A stretch of DNA of 64,000 nt from Amycolatopsis lexingtonensis (GTDB lineage Bacteria; Actinomycetota; Actinomycetes; Mycobacteriales; Pseudonocardiaceae): the NCBI RefSeq assembly GCF_014873755.1, contig NZ_JADBEG010000001.1, positions 6,236,501 to 6,300,500 of the forward strand, given 5' to 3'. A model generated the notes under the pieces. It saw only the letters and a list, made by a program, of their open reading frames with translations. It was not told where the DNA came from and did no database searches. Position numbers and translations under genes: made by a program. Positions 35,275 to 43,557 of this stretch are shown one piece after another. Positions within the stretch are counted from its first letter, which is position 1, and every line of letters starts with the position of its first letter.

Positions 35275-36593
35275 GGGATCACTCCCTTCGACTGGAGCGC
35301 GTCGTTGAGCTGATCGCGCAGCTTGTCCGCGGTGGCCTTCGGATCGATGGCGGACGGCGGGGAGAGCACCTTGGACATCACCGTCGACATGTTCTGGTAG
35401 GCCGGGGTCAGCGGCCGCACCGCGGAGTCCTTGATGGCCTTGATGATCGCGTCCCGCATCGGGTACTTGAGCGCCATGTTCGGGTTGTCGGCGCTCGCCG
35501 GCTTCGACGCGTCGAGCGGCGTGTCGTCGTGGTACACCGATTCGATGGTCGGCGGGACGCCGTCGTTGATCGCCGAGAACTTCTGGTTCTCCGCGTTGCG
35601 CAGGCACAGCGCCGCTTCGAACGCCTCGGGCTTGTGCGCCGACAGCGAGCTGACGGCGAGGTCGTACCCGCCGATCGTGGTCTTGGCCGGCGTGCCCGCC
35701 TTCGCCTCGGGGTAGACGGCCCACTTCATGTGCGAGACGTCCTTCGGCTTCTCCTTGGCGTAGGAGGCGTAGACGAACGGCCAGTTGAGCTCGAAGGCGG
35801 CGTCACCGCGCTGGAACGCCTGCCGGACGTCGTCCTCCTTGGAGTTGGTCAGCGACGGGTCCGTGATGCCCGAGGACGTGACCTCCTTGAGCAGGGAGAG
35901 CGCTTGCACGGCGCCGTCGTCCAGGACGACGGACTTGCCGTCCTCGGAGAGGATGTGGCCGCCCATCGAGTTGACCAGCGTGTTGTAGAAGACGACGAGG
36001 CCTTCGTACTGCGCGCCGGTGAAGACGATGCTGTACGGCTTGCCCTGCGCCTTCAGCTCCTTCGACTTCGCGATCATCTCCTGCCACGTCTTCGGTGGCG
36101 ACGGCGTGATCCGGTCGTCGTACCAGAGCAGCTGGACGTTGGTGTTCTTCGTGGCCGCGTAGAGCTTCCCGTTGTAGGTGGCCGTCTCCAGCGGCCCTTC
36201 CAGGACGCCCTGCGTCGCCTCGGCCTTGTCCTGGCCCTTCCACTCCTCGACCCAGCCGGCTTCGGCGAACTCCGAAACCCAGGTCACGTCCAAGCCGAGG
36301 ACGTCCATCGCGTCGTCACCCGCGGCGAGCCGCCGGGCCATCTGCAGGCGCTGGTCGTCCGCGCCGCGTTGCAGTTTGTTGTAGACGATTTCGTAGCGGC
36401 CGCCCGCCGCCTGGTTGCAGTTGTCGACGACTTTCTGGAAGCTGTCCTCGGGCGCGTAGTAGACGTTGATCTTCAGTCCACCGCCCGATCCGCAACCGGC
36501 CAGCAGACCGGTCACCAATGCCCCTGCCCCCAGCAGGACCGCGGCACGGCCGGGCGAGCGTCCCCGTTCGCCCGCGCCGATCCTCTTCCCCAT
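35271..36593 (-). CDS. lpqY: Trehalose-binding lipoprotein LpqY
   Basis: 440 residues. A lipoprotein signal ends at GLLAGC (cleavage before the cysteine). The mature part is a family-1 solute-binding protein (INVYYAPEDSFQKVVDNCN, then YGKLYAATKNTN-type hinge as YNGKLYAATKNTN). It would capture trehalose outside the membrane and deliver it to SugAB. ATG 36593 has AGGAGG upstream. First gene of the operon; possible operators lie 5'. Confidence 0.88.
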   Translation of the reverse strand: MGKRIGAGERGRSPGRAAVLLGAGALVTGLLAGCGSGGGLKINVYYAPEDSFQKVVDNCNQAAGGRYEIVYNKLQRGADDQRLQMARRLAAGDDAMDVLGLDVTWVSEFAEAGWVEEWKGQDKAEATQGVLEGPLETATYNGKLYAATKNTNVQLLWYDDRITPSPPKTWQEMIAKSKELKAQGKPYSIVFTGAQYEGLVVFYNTLVNSMGGHILSEDGKSVVLDDGAVQALSLLKEVTSSGITDPSLTNSKEDDVRQAFQRGDAAFELNWPFVYASYAKEKPKDVSHMKWAVYPEAKAGTPAKTTIGGYDLAVSSLSAHKPEAFEAALCLRNAENQKFSAINDGVPPTIESVYHDDTPLDASKPASADNPNMALKYPMRDAIIKAIKDSAVRPLTPAYQNMSTVMSKVLSPPSAIDPKATADKLRDQLNDALQSKGVIP

Positions 36594-36849
36594 AAGGCCT
36601 CCTCACCCGCGTGCACGCCGGTTACCGCGGTACCCGGTGGGCACCGCGACGCGATGAGGCGAACCGCGCCAGCACCCCGACGTGCTAGTGCTCGGGCCGC
36701 CGCGCTGGTTGGGCGAGGCCGCCCGACTGGTGTCGGACAACTTATGCCGGGCGATCACACCCCGCAAGCAGTATCGGTAACGATTCAGCCCACCGCGCGC
36801 CGAATCGTGATTTTTCGCTGGTAGAGGCGGAGTTCTAGGGGGTTCGCGC
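36594..36849. promoter_or_regulatory. lpqY promoter region with candidate operators
   Basis: These 256 bases hold no gene. A perfect 10-bp palindrome TACCGCGGTA (36623-36632) lies 30 bases before lpqY, and a weaker one ATCGGTAACGAT (36773-36784) further away. Both have a CG-type centre or flanks like LacI-family sites, as expected for a sugar-uptake operon, but no regulator is encoded nearby. Confidence 0.4.
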
Positions 36850-37365
36850 TTAGGGGTTCGGCTTGAGCGCGAGCTTGGCGAGCAATTCGCGCCCCTGTTC
36901 GGCGGAACGCGGCTGGCACAGCACGTCGTACCGGCCGGCGACGAGCTGGCTCGCCGAGGAGAAGTCCCGCCGTCCCCGCGACATGCTGTACCCGATGGCG
37001 GCGAACATCAGCCCGGACAGCACGCCGAGCACCAGCCCGGTGAGCAGCTGCAGCGCGAAGCCCTGGTTGACGAACAGCCCGAGCAGCAGCCCGGCGAACA
37101 GGCCGAACCAGGCGCCGGACACGGCGCCGGTGCCGAGCACGCGCCCCCAGGACAGCTTCCCGATGACGCGTTCGACCAGCATCAGGTCGACGCCGACGAT
37201 GGTGACGTCGGAGACGGAGAACTCGCTGTCGGCGAGGAAGTCGACGGCCTGCTGCGCCTCGCCGTAGGTCGCGTACGACCCGATCGGCCAGCCGGTCGGC
37301 GGAGTCGGCAGCCGTGGCAGGTTGCCGGGCGCCCGGTTCCCGCCGAAGGGACTACTCACCATCAT
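36850..37365 (-). CDS. General-stress-protein-17M-like membrane protein (Rv1234-like)
   Basis: About 171 residues: an N-terminal domain (WPIGSYATYGEAQQAVDFLAD, SDVTIVGVDLMLVERV) typical of the 17M family, two to three helices rich in glycine and leucine (WFGLFAGLLLGLFV, LLTGLVLGVLSGLMFAAIGY), and a short cytoplasmic end (AGRYDVLCQPRSAEQ). Its place beside lpqY matches Rv1234. Function unknown. Starts ATG 37365, ATG 37362 or GTG 37359 are all possible. Confidence 0.75.
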   Translation of the reverse strand: MMVSSPFGGNRAPGNLPRLPTPPTGWPIGSYATYGEAQQAVDFLADSEFSVSDVTIVGVDLMLVERVIGKLSWGRVLGTGAVSGAWFGLFAGLLLGLFVNQGFALQLLTGLVLGVLSGLMFAAIGYSMSRGRRDFSSASQLVAGRYDVLCQPRSAEQGRELLAKLALKPNP

Positions 37366-37474
37366 CACCTGCGCACTCGTGGTCTCGGGCGTCCATCTTG
37401 TCAAGAACGCCCGGGCCGTGCGAGCCGCTTACCCCGAAAGGCCGGACGCTTCCCCATGTCGACAAGTCGCTTCG

Positions 37475-37535
37475 CACTTTCGGTAGGAAAGATGCGCGGG
37501 AAGCCCCCTCCCGCGCATCTTTCCCTATGAAAGTG
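37475..37535. terminator. Extended hairpin after the acyl-CoA dehydrogenase gene
   Basis: A 16-bp perfect stem GGAAAGATGCGCGGGA (37486-37501) closes on loop AGCCCCC. Beyond a 4-nt internal loop, a further CACTTTC/GAAAGTG stem extends it to 37475-37535. It begins 7 bases past the stop of the minus-strand gene. It is not one of the recurrent families. Confidence 0.8.
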
Positions 37536-37541
37536 GCGGCC

Positions 37542-38738
37542 TCAGGACCGGGACTTGTATTCGCGCAGCAGACCCCGGCTGATGATCGTCTTCTGGATCT
37601 CGCTCGTGCCCTCGCCGATCAGCAGGAACGGTGCCTCGCGCATCAGGCGCTCGATCTCGTACTCCTTCGAGTACCCGTAGCCGCCGTGGATGCGGAACGC
37701 GTCCTGCGTGACCTCCGCGCAGTACTCCGAAGCGATCAGCTTCGCCATGCCGGCCTCGACGTCGTTGCGCTCGCCCGAATCCTTCAGGCGCGCCGCGTTC
37801 ACCATCATCAGGTGGGCCGCTTCGACCTTCGTCGCCATCTCGGCCAGCTTGAACGCCACGGCCTGGTGCTCGGCGATCGCCTTGCCGAACGTCTTGCGCT
37901 GCTGGGCGTACTCCACCGCCAGCTCGAACGCGCGGATCGCGATGCCGCACGCCCGCGCCGCGACGTTCACGCGGCCGACCTCGACACCGTCCATCATGTA
38001 CGCGAAGCCCTTGCCGGGCGCCTCGCCGAGGACCATGTCCGCGCCGATCTCGTAGCCGTCGAAGACCGCTTCGGTCGTGTCGACGCCCTTGTAGCCCATC
38101 TTGTCGATCTTGCCCGGGATGGTCAGGCCGGGCGCCACCTCGCCGAAGCCCTCCGGCTTCTCGACCAGGAACGTCGTCAGGTTCTGGTGGGCCTTCTCGG
38201 CCCCTTCGTCGGTCTTGACCAGCAGCGCGATCAGGTTCGACGAGCCGCCGTTGGTCAGCCACATCTTCGAGCCGTCGATGACGTAGCCGTCGCCGGTCTT
38301 CTTCGCCTTGGTCTTGATCGCGGCGACGTCCGAGCCGAGGTCCGGCTCCGACATCGAGAACGAGCCGCGGACCTCGCCGGTGGCCATCCGCGGGAGGAAG
38401 TGCTGCTTCTGCGCTTCGGTGCCGTGGCGGGAGATCATGTGCGCCACGATGAAGTGGGTGTTGATCACGCCGGACACGCTCATCCAGCCCCGCGCGATCT
38501 CCTCGACGACCAGCGCGTACGTCAGCAGCGACTCGCCGAGCCCGCCGTACTCCTCCGGGATCGTGATCCCGAACAGGCCCATCTCCTTCATGCCCTCGAC
38601 GATGTCCGCCGGGTACGTGTCGGAGTGCTCGAGCTCCTGGGCGTGCGGGATGACCTCCTTGTCCACGAACTGGCGGACGGTCGCGAGGATCTCCGACTGC
38701 ACGTCGGTGAGGCCGGCGGTCTGGGCGAGACGGGCCAT
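37542..38738 (-). CDS. Acyl-CoA dehydrogenase
   Basis: 398 residues with the full family architecture: N-terminal helical domain, the FAD-contacting segment SFSMSEPDLGSDVAAI, the beta-domain (GYVIDGSKMWLTNGGSSN), and the C-terminal helical domain with QQRKTFGKAI and IGEGTSEIQKTIIS. It oxidises acyl-CoA to trans-2-enoyl-CoA with electrons to ETF. Chain-length preference is not visible. ATG 38738 has GGGAG. Single gene. Confidence 0.93.
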   Translation of the reverse strand: MARLAQTAGLTDVQSEILATVRQFVDKEVIPHAQELEHSDTYPADIVEGMKEMGLFGITIPEEYGGLGESLLTYALVVEEIARGWMSVSGVINTHFIVAHMISRHGTEAQKQHFLPRMATGEVRGSFSMSEPDLGSDVAAIKTKAKKTGDGYVIDGSKMWLTNGGSSNLIALLVKTDEGAEKAHQNLTTFLVEKPEGFGEVAPGLTIPGKIDKMGYKGVDTTEAVFDGYEIGADMVLGEAPGKGFAYMMDGVEVGRVNVAARACGIAIRAFELAVEYAQQRKTFGKAIAEHQAVAFKLAEMATKVEAAHLMMVNAARLKDSGERNDVEAGMAKLIASEYCAEVTQDAFRIHGGYGYSKEYEIERLMREAPFLLIGEGTSEIQKTIISRGLLREYKSRS

Positions 38739-38869
38739 CACGGCTCCCTTTCCGGAATACGACGCCGCTCCCGGCGCTGGGTTACCGGTGAGTATGACCC
38801 GAAAAGCCGGACCCTGCTATGAGGGCGCTCACGATTCCCGCCGTAGAGTGCGGCCCGGAGGGGAGCACC

Positions 38870-39232
38870 ATGACTTATCCGCAGGACCCGAACAACCCGT
38901 ACGGCCAGCAGTACGGCTACCAGCAGCAGCCCGGTTACCCGCAGTACCCCGGCTACCCGGGCTACCCCGGCGGGATGCAGCAGCCCCAAGAGGGTTCGGG
39001 CCTCGCGGTCGGGTCGCTGGTCTGCTCGATCCTCGGGCTCGTCCTGTGCTTCGTCGTCGGCATCGCGGGCATCATCATGGGCCACATCGCCTACGGCAAG
39101 GCCAAGCGCGGCATCGCCGACGGCCAGGGCATCGCGCTGGCGGGGATCATCATCGGCTACTGCGCGGTCGCGCTGAACATCGGGCTGTTCGCCCTCTTCA
39201 TCGGCATCGGCGCGTTCAGCGGCTGGCGCTAG
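38870..39232 (+). CDS. DUF4190 membrane protein with Pro/Tyr/Gln-rich tail (paralogue 1)
   Basis: 120 residues: a low-complexity N-terminus of about 40 residues (YGQQYGYQQQPGYPQYPG) then two membrane helices (GSLVCSILGLVLCFVVGIAGI and ALAGIIIGYCAVALNIGLF) linked by the conserved GHIAYGKAKRG loop, the DUF4190 signature. Function unknown. ATG 38870 has GGAGGGG. It is followed 34 bases later by a longer paralogue. Confidence 0.82.
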   Translation: MTYPQDPNNPYGQQYGYQQQPGYPQYPGYPGYPGGMQQPQEGSGLAVGSLVCSILGLVLCFVVGIAGIIMGHIAYGKAKRGIADGQGIALAGIIIGYCAVALNIGLFALFIGIGAFSGWR

Positions 39233-39266
39233 CCTTGGCTTCCCGCACGCACCGAGGGGACCCTTC

Positions 39267-39905
39267 ATGACCGACCCGTCCGGGGACAAGGACACCGACC
39301 GTCCGGCCGCCGATCCGACCGTGGCCTACGACCCGCCGCCCCCCGCGGAACCGCCGTCCTACGCGCCGGCGGAGTACGACCCGCCCGCGGGCGACGCCAC
39401 GATCGCCGACACCACGGTCGCGGACACGGCGGACACCAGCGTCGCGGACACCGCGGCCGCCGCCGCACCGGAGCAACCCGCTCCGTTGCCGCCGGGCTCG
39501 TTCGAGACGCCGGCCGCGTACATCCCCGGCACGCCCTACGCCGCGCCCGGCCAGCCCCAGCCGGTGTACGCACCGCCCGGCTACCCGCAGCAGCCGTACC
39601 CGCAGTATCCGTCGTACGTGACGCCGCCGCAGTACCCGCAGCCGTACGGGACCTCGGCCCGCGGGCAGGACAACGCGCTGGCGATCGGCGCGCTGGTCTG
39701 CTCGATCCTCGGCTTCTGTTCCTTCGTCACGGCGATCGCCGGGCTGGTCATGGGCCACATCGCGCTGAGCAAGACGAACCGCGGCGAAGCGGGCGGCCGC
39801 GGCTTGGCCACGGCCGCCGTGATCGTCGGCTACGTCGTCATCGCGCTCTGGGTCGGGTTCTTGACCACCTTCATCATCCTGGGCGCGAACGGGCAGCTGA
39901 CCTAG
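39267..39905 (+). CDS. DUF4190 membrane protein (paralogue 2, long disordered N-terminus)
   Basis: 212 residues. The first 130 are disordered and rich in Pro, Ala, Asp, Thr and Tyr (repeats of AD-T such as ADTTVADTADTSVADT), followed by the same two-helix DUF4190 module (GALVCSILGFCSFVTAIAGL, GHIALSKTNRG). Tandem duplication with the upstream gene is clear from the module. It overlaps the slipin stop by 4 bases (shared CTAG). Confidence 0.82.
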   Translation: MTDPSGDKDTDRPAADPTVAYDPPPPAEPPSYAPAEYDPPAGDATIADTTVADTADTSVADTAAAAAPEQPAPLPPGSFETPAAYIPGTPYAAPGQPQPVYAPPGYPQQPYPQYPSYVTPPQYPQPYGTSARGQDNALAIGALVCSILGFCSFVTAIAGLVMGHIALSKTNRGEAGGRGLATAAVIVGYVVIALWVGFLTTFIILGANGQLT

Positions 39906-40753
39906 TCCGGCAGCACCGCGTCGCCCGGGCTGCGCGGCGCCGGGGTCGCGTGGCCGTTCACCTCCGGCTTCGCCTCGGCCGGCGGTTCCGGCGGCGCGGG
40001 CTTCGGCGTCTGGGCGTCGAGGAACCGCAGCAGCTCCACCGGGAACGGCAGCACCAGCGTCGAGTTCTTCTCCGCCGACACCTGCACGACGGTTTCCAGC
40101 AACCGCAGCTGCAACGCCGAAGGGGTATCTGCCATCGTCGCCGCGGCCTGCGCGAGCTTGTGCGACGCCTGCAGCTCGCCGTCGGCGGAGATGACGCGCG
40201 CTCGCCGTTCCCGCTCCGCCTCGGCCTGCCGCGACATCGAGCGCTTCATCGCCTCCGGCAGCGCGACGTCCTTGATCTCGACGCGGTCGATGTGGATGCC
40301 CCAGTCCAGCGCGGGGCTGTCGATCATCAGCTCCAGGCCCTCGTTGAGCCGCTCGCGGTTGGAGAGCAGGTCGTCGAGGTCGCTCTTGCCGATGATCGAG
40401 CGCAGCGACGTCTGCGCGACCTGGCCGACCGCCGACCGGTAGTCCTGCACGTTGACCGCCGCGACGACCGGGTCGATGACCTTGAAGTAGACGACCGCGT
40501 CGACCCGGACGGTGACGTTGTCGCGGGTGATGCCGTCCTGGGCCGGGATCGGCATGGTGATGATCTGCATGTTGACCTTCTGGATCCGGTCCGCGAACGG
40601 CACCAGCAACGCCAGTCCCGGTTCCCGCACCTTCGCCCGCACCCGGCCGAACCGGAAGACGAGCCCGCGTTCGTACTGCTTCACGACGCGCACACTGGCC
40701 GCGAGCCAGGCTCCGCCCGCGACGACGACGGCGCTGAGGATCTCCACCACCAT
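39902..40753 (-). CDS. SPFH/band-7 protein (slipin type)
   Basis: 283 residues: one N-terminal membrane helix (VEILSAVVVAGGAWLAASV), the band-7 domain (VVKQYERGLVFRFGRV, ITRDNVTVRVDAVVYFKV), a helical region rich in Glu/Arg/Ala (QAEAERERRARVISADGE) and a Pro-rich tail. Slipins scaffold membrane microdomains. Usually an NfeD gene is adjacent; none is seen. ATG 40753 has GGGAG. Confidence 0.88.
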   Translation of the reverse strand: MVVEILSAVVVAGGAWLAASVRVVKQYERGLVFRFGRVRAKVREPGLALLVPFADRIQKVNMQIITMPIPAQDGITRDNVTVRVDAVVYFKVIDPVVAAVNVQDYRSAVGQVAQTSLRSIIGKSDLDDLLSNRERLNEGLELMIDSPALDWGIHIDRVEIKDVALPEAMKRSMSRQAEAERERRARVISADGELQASHKLAQAAATMADTPSALQLRLLETVVQVSAEKNSTLVLPFPVELLRFLDAQTPKPAPPEPPAEAKPEVNGHATPAPRSPGDAVLPD

Positions 40754-40848
40754 GGCTGCTCCCGGGGTTGCGTTTTCCCCTGAAAACCCAGCGTACGCCC
40801 GCCACGACGCCGGGGAAACGCGCTGGACGGGACTGCCAGGCTGGGGAG

Positions 40849-41757
40849 GTGACCGAGCTTCGCGTGCCCCCGCTGTTCGCCGCCCGCGCGCCCCGGGTCC
40901 TCGGCCCCGACGCCGTCCCGTGGCTGGCGGACCTGCCCCGGCTCGCCGCCCGGTACGCGCGCGAGTGGGGCCTGACGTTCGAGGGCGAGGCGATGCACGG
41001 CTACGTCGGCCTGGCGCAGCCCGCGCGGCTGCCCGACGGCACGCCGGTGGTGCTGAAGCTCGGCTGGCGCGACGAAGAGTCGGCCGACGAGCCGCTCGCA
41101 CTGTCCACATGGGCCGGTCGGGGCGCGGTGCTGCTGCTGGACTCCGCGCCGGAGGACGGCGTCCTGCTGCTCGAACGGCTCGACGCCGGCCGGACCCTCG
41201 ACGACCTCCCGCTGCGCGAAGCGATACCCCTGATCGGCGAGCTGGCCCGGCGGCTCGCCGTCCCCGCGCCGTCGTCGATGCGGCGGCGGCTGAGCGACGA
41301 AGCCGCCCGCCTCGCCGAGGAGCTCCCCCGCCGGTGGGCCGAGCTCGGCGAGCCGATCGAGAAACGGCTGGTCGACGACGCCGTCGCGATCTGCCGCGAA
41401 CTCGGGCCGGACGCGGGTGAGCTGCTCGTGAACGAGGACCTGCACTTCGAGAACGTCCTCGCGGGCACGCGCGAGCCGTGGCTGGTCATCGACCCCAAGC
41501 CGCTGGCGGGCGACCTCGAGTGGGGCGTGATCCCGTTGTTCTGGAACCGCTTCACCGAGTCCACACTGGACGAACGGTTCGCGCTGATCGTCGCTTCGCA
41601 CGAGCTGGACGCTTCGAAGGCGCGCGCCTGGACGCTCGTGCGAGCCGTGCAGAACTGGATCTGGATGGTCGAGGAGCTCACCGAGACCGGTGAGGACAGC
41701 GACGACCCGGCCTTCGTCACAGTGGCGGAAATCGCCCCCTGGGCGGCCAGCCGATAG
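40849..41757 (+). CDS. APH(6)/hydroxyurea-phosphotransferase-like kinase
   Basis: About 302 residues of the aminoglycoside/hydroxyurea antibiotic kinase fold: VVLKLGWRDEE (ATP lysine), LLVNEDLHFENVL (catalytic loop with NEDLH in place of the common HGDLH) and WLVIDPKPLAGDLEW (metal-binding Asp). Family members phosphorylate streptomycin-type aminoglycosides at position 6, but in soil actinomycetes many have other substrates, so resistance is not proven. GTG 40849 lacks a spaced ribosome binding site and the start is uncertain. Confidence 0.78.
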   Translation: MTELRVPPLFAARAPRVLGPDAVPWLADLPRLAARYAREWGLTFEGEAMHGYVGLAQPARLPDGTPVVLKLGWRDEESADEPLALSTWAGRGAVLLLDSAPEDGVLLLERLDAGRTLDDLPLREAIPLIGELARRLAVPAPSSMRRRLSDEAARLAEELPRRWAELGEPIEKRLVDDAVAICRELGPDAGELLVNEDLHFENVLAGTREPWLVIDPKPLAGDLEWGVIPLFWNRFTESTLDERFALIVASHELDASKARAWTLVRAVQNWIWMVEELTETGEDSDDPAFVTVAEIAPWAASR

Positions 41758-41767
41758 TGTCAGCCCC

Positions 41768-43045
41768 ATGGCCGCGGTCAACAGGGTTTTCGCAGCTCAG
41801 CTGTCCGGTCTGCCGGTATTCGGGCCGGACGGCGAGTCGATCGGCCGGGTCCGCGACCTGGTGGCGGGGCTGCGGCTGGACGCGCAGCCGCCGCGGATCC
41901 TCGGCCTGGTCGTCGAGCTGAGCACGCGGCGGCGCGTCTTCGTGCCGATGCTGCGGGTCACCGCGATCGAGCCGACCGCCGTGACGCTCGCCACCGGCTC
42001 GGTCAACATGCGCCAGTTCGTCCAGCGGCCCAACGAGGTCCTGGTGCTCGGCCAGCTGCTCGACGCGCACGCCGCCCTGACCGCGTCCGGCACCCGGATC
42101 ACCGTCGTCGACGCCGGGATGGAGCCGACCCGCACCCGTGACTGGGTGCTGGCCAAGCTGGCCATCCGGGAACGGCGGGTGGGACTGGGCCGCCGCCGCT
42201 CCGCGATGCAGGTGCTGCCGTGGTCGGAGGTCGCCGGGCTGGGCCTCGCCGACCTCGGGGCGCAGCCCCAGGGCGCCGGCCAGCTGCTCATGCTGTTCGA
42301 CACCATGCGCCCGGCCGACATCGCCGCGACCGTGCGCGACCTGCCGCTCAAGCGGCGCCACGAGGTCGCCGACGCGATGGACGACGAGCGCCTCGCCGAC
42401 GTCATCGAGGAACTGCCGGACGACGACCAGAAGGAGCTGCTGGCCTACCTGGCCGAGGAGCGCGCGGCCGACGTCCTGGAGGCGATGAACCCCGACGACG
42501 CGGCCGACCTGCTGGCCGAGCTCGCCCCGGCCGACCAGAGCCGGCTGCTGGAACTGATGGAGCCGGAGGAGTCCGCGCCGGTCAAGCGGCTGCTGGAGTA
42601 CTCGTCCGACACCGCGGGCGGCTTGATGACGCCGGAGCCGGTGGTGCTGACCCCGGACACGACGATCGCCGAAGCGCTGGCCCACATCCGCAACGCCGAC
42701 CTGCCACCGGCGCTGGCCAGCATGGTGTTCGTCTGCCGCCCGCCGACCGCGACGCCGACCGGGCGGTACGTCGGCGTCGTCCACTTCCAGCGGCTCCTGC
42801 GCGAGCCGCCGGCGGAGCTCGTGGCCAGCGCCGTGGACACCGGGCTGCCGCCGCTGAAACCGGGCGCGTCGCTGGCCGAGGTCACGCGGTACTTCGCGGC
42901 CTACAACCTGACCTGCGGGCCGGTCATCGACGCCGAGGACCACCTGATCGGCGCGGTGACCGTCGACGACGTCCTCGACCACCTGCTGCCGGAAGACTGG
43001 CGCGAGACCGGCCTGCACGACACGTTGGAGGAAGACCGTGCCTGA
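41768..43045 (+). CDS. Soluble MgtE N-domain/CBS protein with PRC-barrel-like N-terminus (Rv1232c-like)
   Basis: 425 residues. The N-terminal ~110 residues look like a PRC-barrel (GLPVFGPDGESIGRVRDLV). A MgtE N-domain follows: superhelical repeats DLPLKRRHEVADAMDDERLA and EERAADVLEAMNPDDAADL. The C-terminal part is a CBS pair (PVVLTPDTTIAEALAHIR, GAVTVDDVLDHLLPEDW). There is no membrane domain, so it is not itself a transporter. It overlaps the DUF1003 gene by 8 bases, as Rv1232c and Rv1231c are adjacent. Probably a Mg2+ or nucleotide sensor. Confidence 0.85.
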   Translation: MAAVNRVFAAQLSGLPVFGPDGESIGRVRDLVAGLRLDAQPPRILGLVVELSTRRRVFVPMLRVTAIEPTAVTLATGSVNMRQFVQRPNEVLVLGQLLDAHAALTASGTRITVVDAGMEPTRTRDWVLAKLAIRERRVGLGRRRSAMQVLPWSEVAGLGLADLGAQPQGAGQLLMLFDTMRPADIAATVRDLPLKRRHEVADAMDDERLADVIEELPDDDQKELLAYLAEERAADVLEAMNPDDAADLLAELAPADQSRLLELMEPEESAPVKRLLEYSSDTAGGLMTPEPVVLTPDTTIAEALAHIRNADLPPALASMVFVCRPPTATPTGRYVGVVHFQRLLREPPAELVASAVDTGLPPLKPGASLAEVTRYFAAYNLTCGPVIDAEDHLIGAVTVDDVLDHLLPEDWRETGLHDTLEEDRA

Positions 43046-43547
43046 GCTGACTCCGGGACGGCGGCTCGACCAGCCCCGCGGCCAGAACCGGTTCAGGCTG
43101 AACATCGACCCGGACACCTTCGGCCGGCTGTCCGAACGGCTGGCGCGGTTCCTCGGCACCGGCAAGTACCTGTTCTGGCAGACGCTGATCGTGATCGTCT
43201 GGGTCGTGCTGAACATCACGGCGGTGTCGCTCCAGTGGGACCCGTACCCGTTCATCCTGCTCAACCTGGCGTTTTCGACGCAGGCGGCGTACGCGGCACC
43301 GCTGATCCTGCTCGCGCAGAACCGCCAGGACGACCGCGACCGCGTCTCCCTCGAGGAGGACCGGAACCGGGCGACCCAGACGAAAGCCGACACGGAGTAC
43401 CTGGCCAGGGAGCTGGCGGCGCTGCGCCTCGCGATCGGCGAGGTGGCGACACGGGACTACCTGCGCAGCGAGCTGGACCGGCTGCGGGAGGACCTCGACG
43501 TCCAGCCCAGGAAGGCCAAGCCGAGCCGCACTCCTACCAGCTCGTAA
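43038..43547 (+). CDS. DUF1003 membrane protein (Rv1231c-like)
   Basis: 169 residues with two helices (YLFWQTLIVIVWVVLNITAV and FILLNLAFSTQAAYAAPLIL) and a long C-terminal coiled-coil-like region (SLEEDRNRATQTKADTEYLA). The signature PYPFILLNLAFSTQAAYAAP is DUF1003. Function unknown. GTG 43038 lies within the 3' end of the CBS gene, indicating coupled translation. Confidence 0.87.
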   Translation: MPELTPGRRLDQPRGQNRFRLNIDPDTFGRLSERLARFLGTGKYLFWQTLIVIVWVVLNITAVSLQWDPYPFILLNLAFSTQAAYAAPLILLAQNRQDDRDRVSLEEDRNRATQTKADTEYLARELAALRLAIGEVATRDYLRSELDRLREDLDVQPRKAKPSRTPTSS

Positions 43548-43557
43548 CATGGGTGGG

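Noticed and set aside
40849..41757. Calling the kinase an aminoglycoside-resistance gene
   Set aside because: The fold matches but the substrate cannot be inferred, and no producer cluster is nearby.
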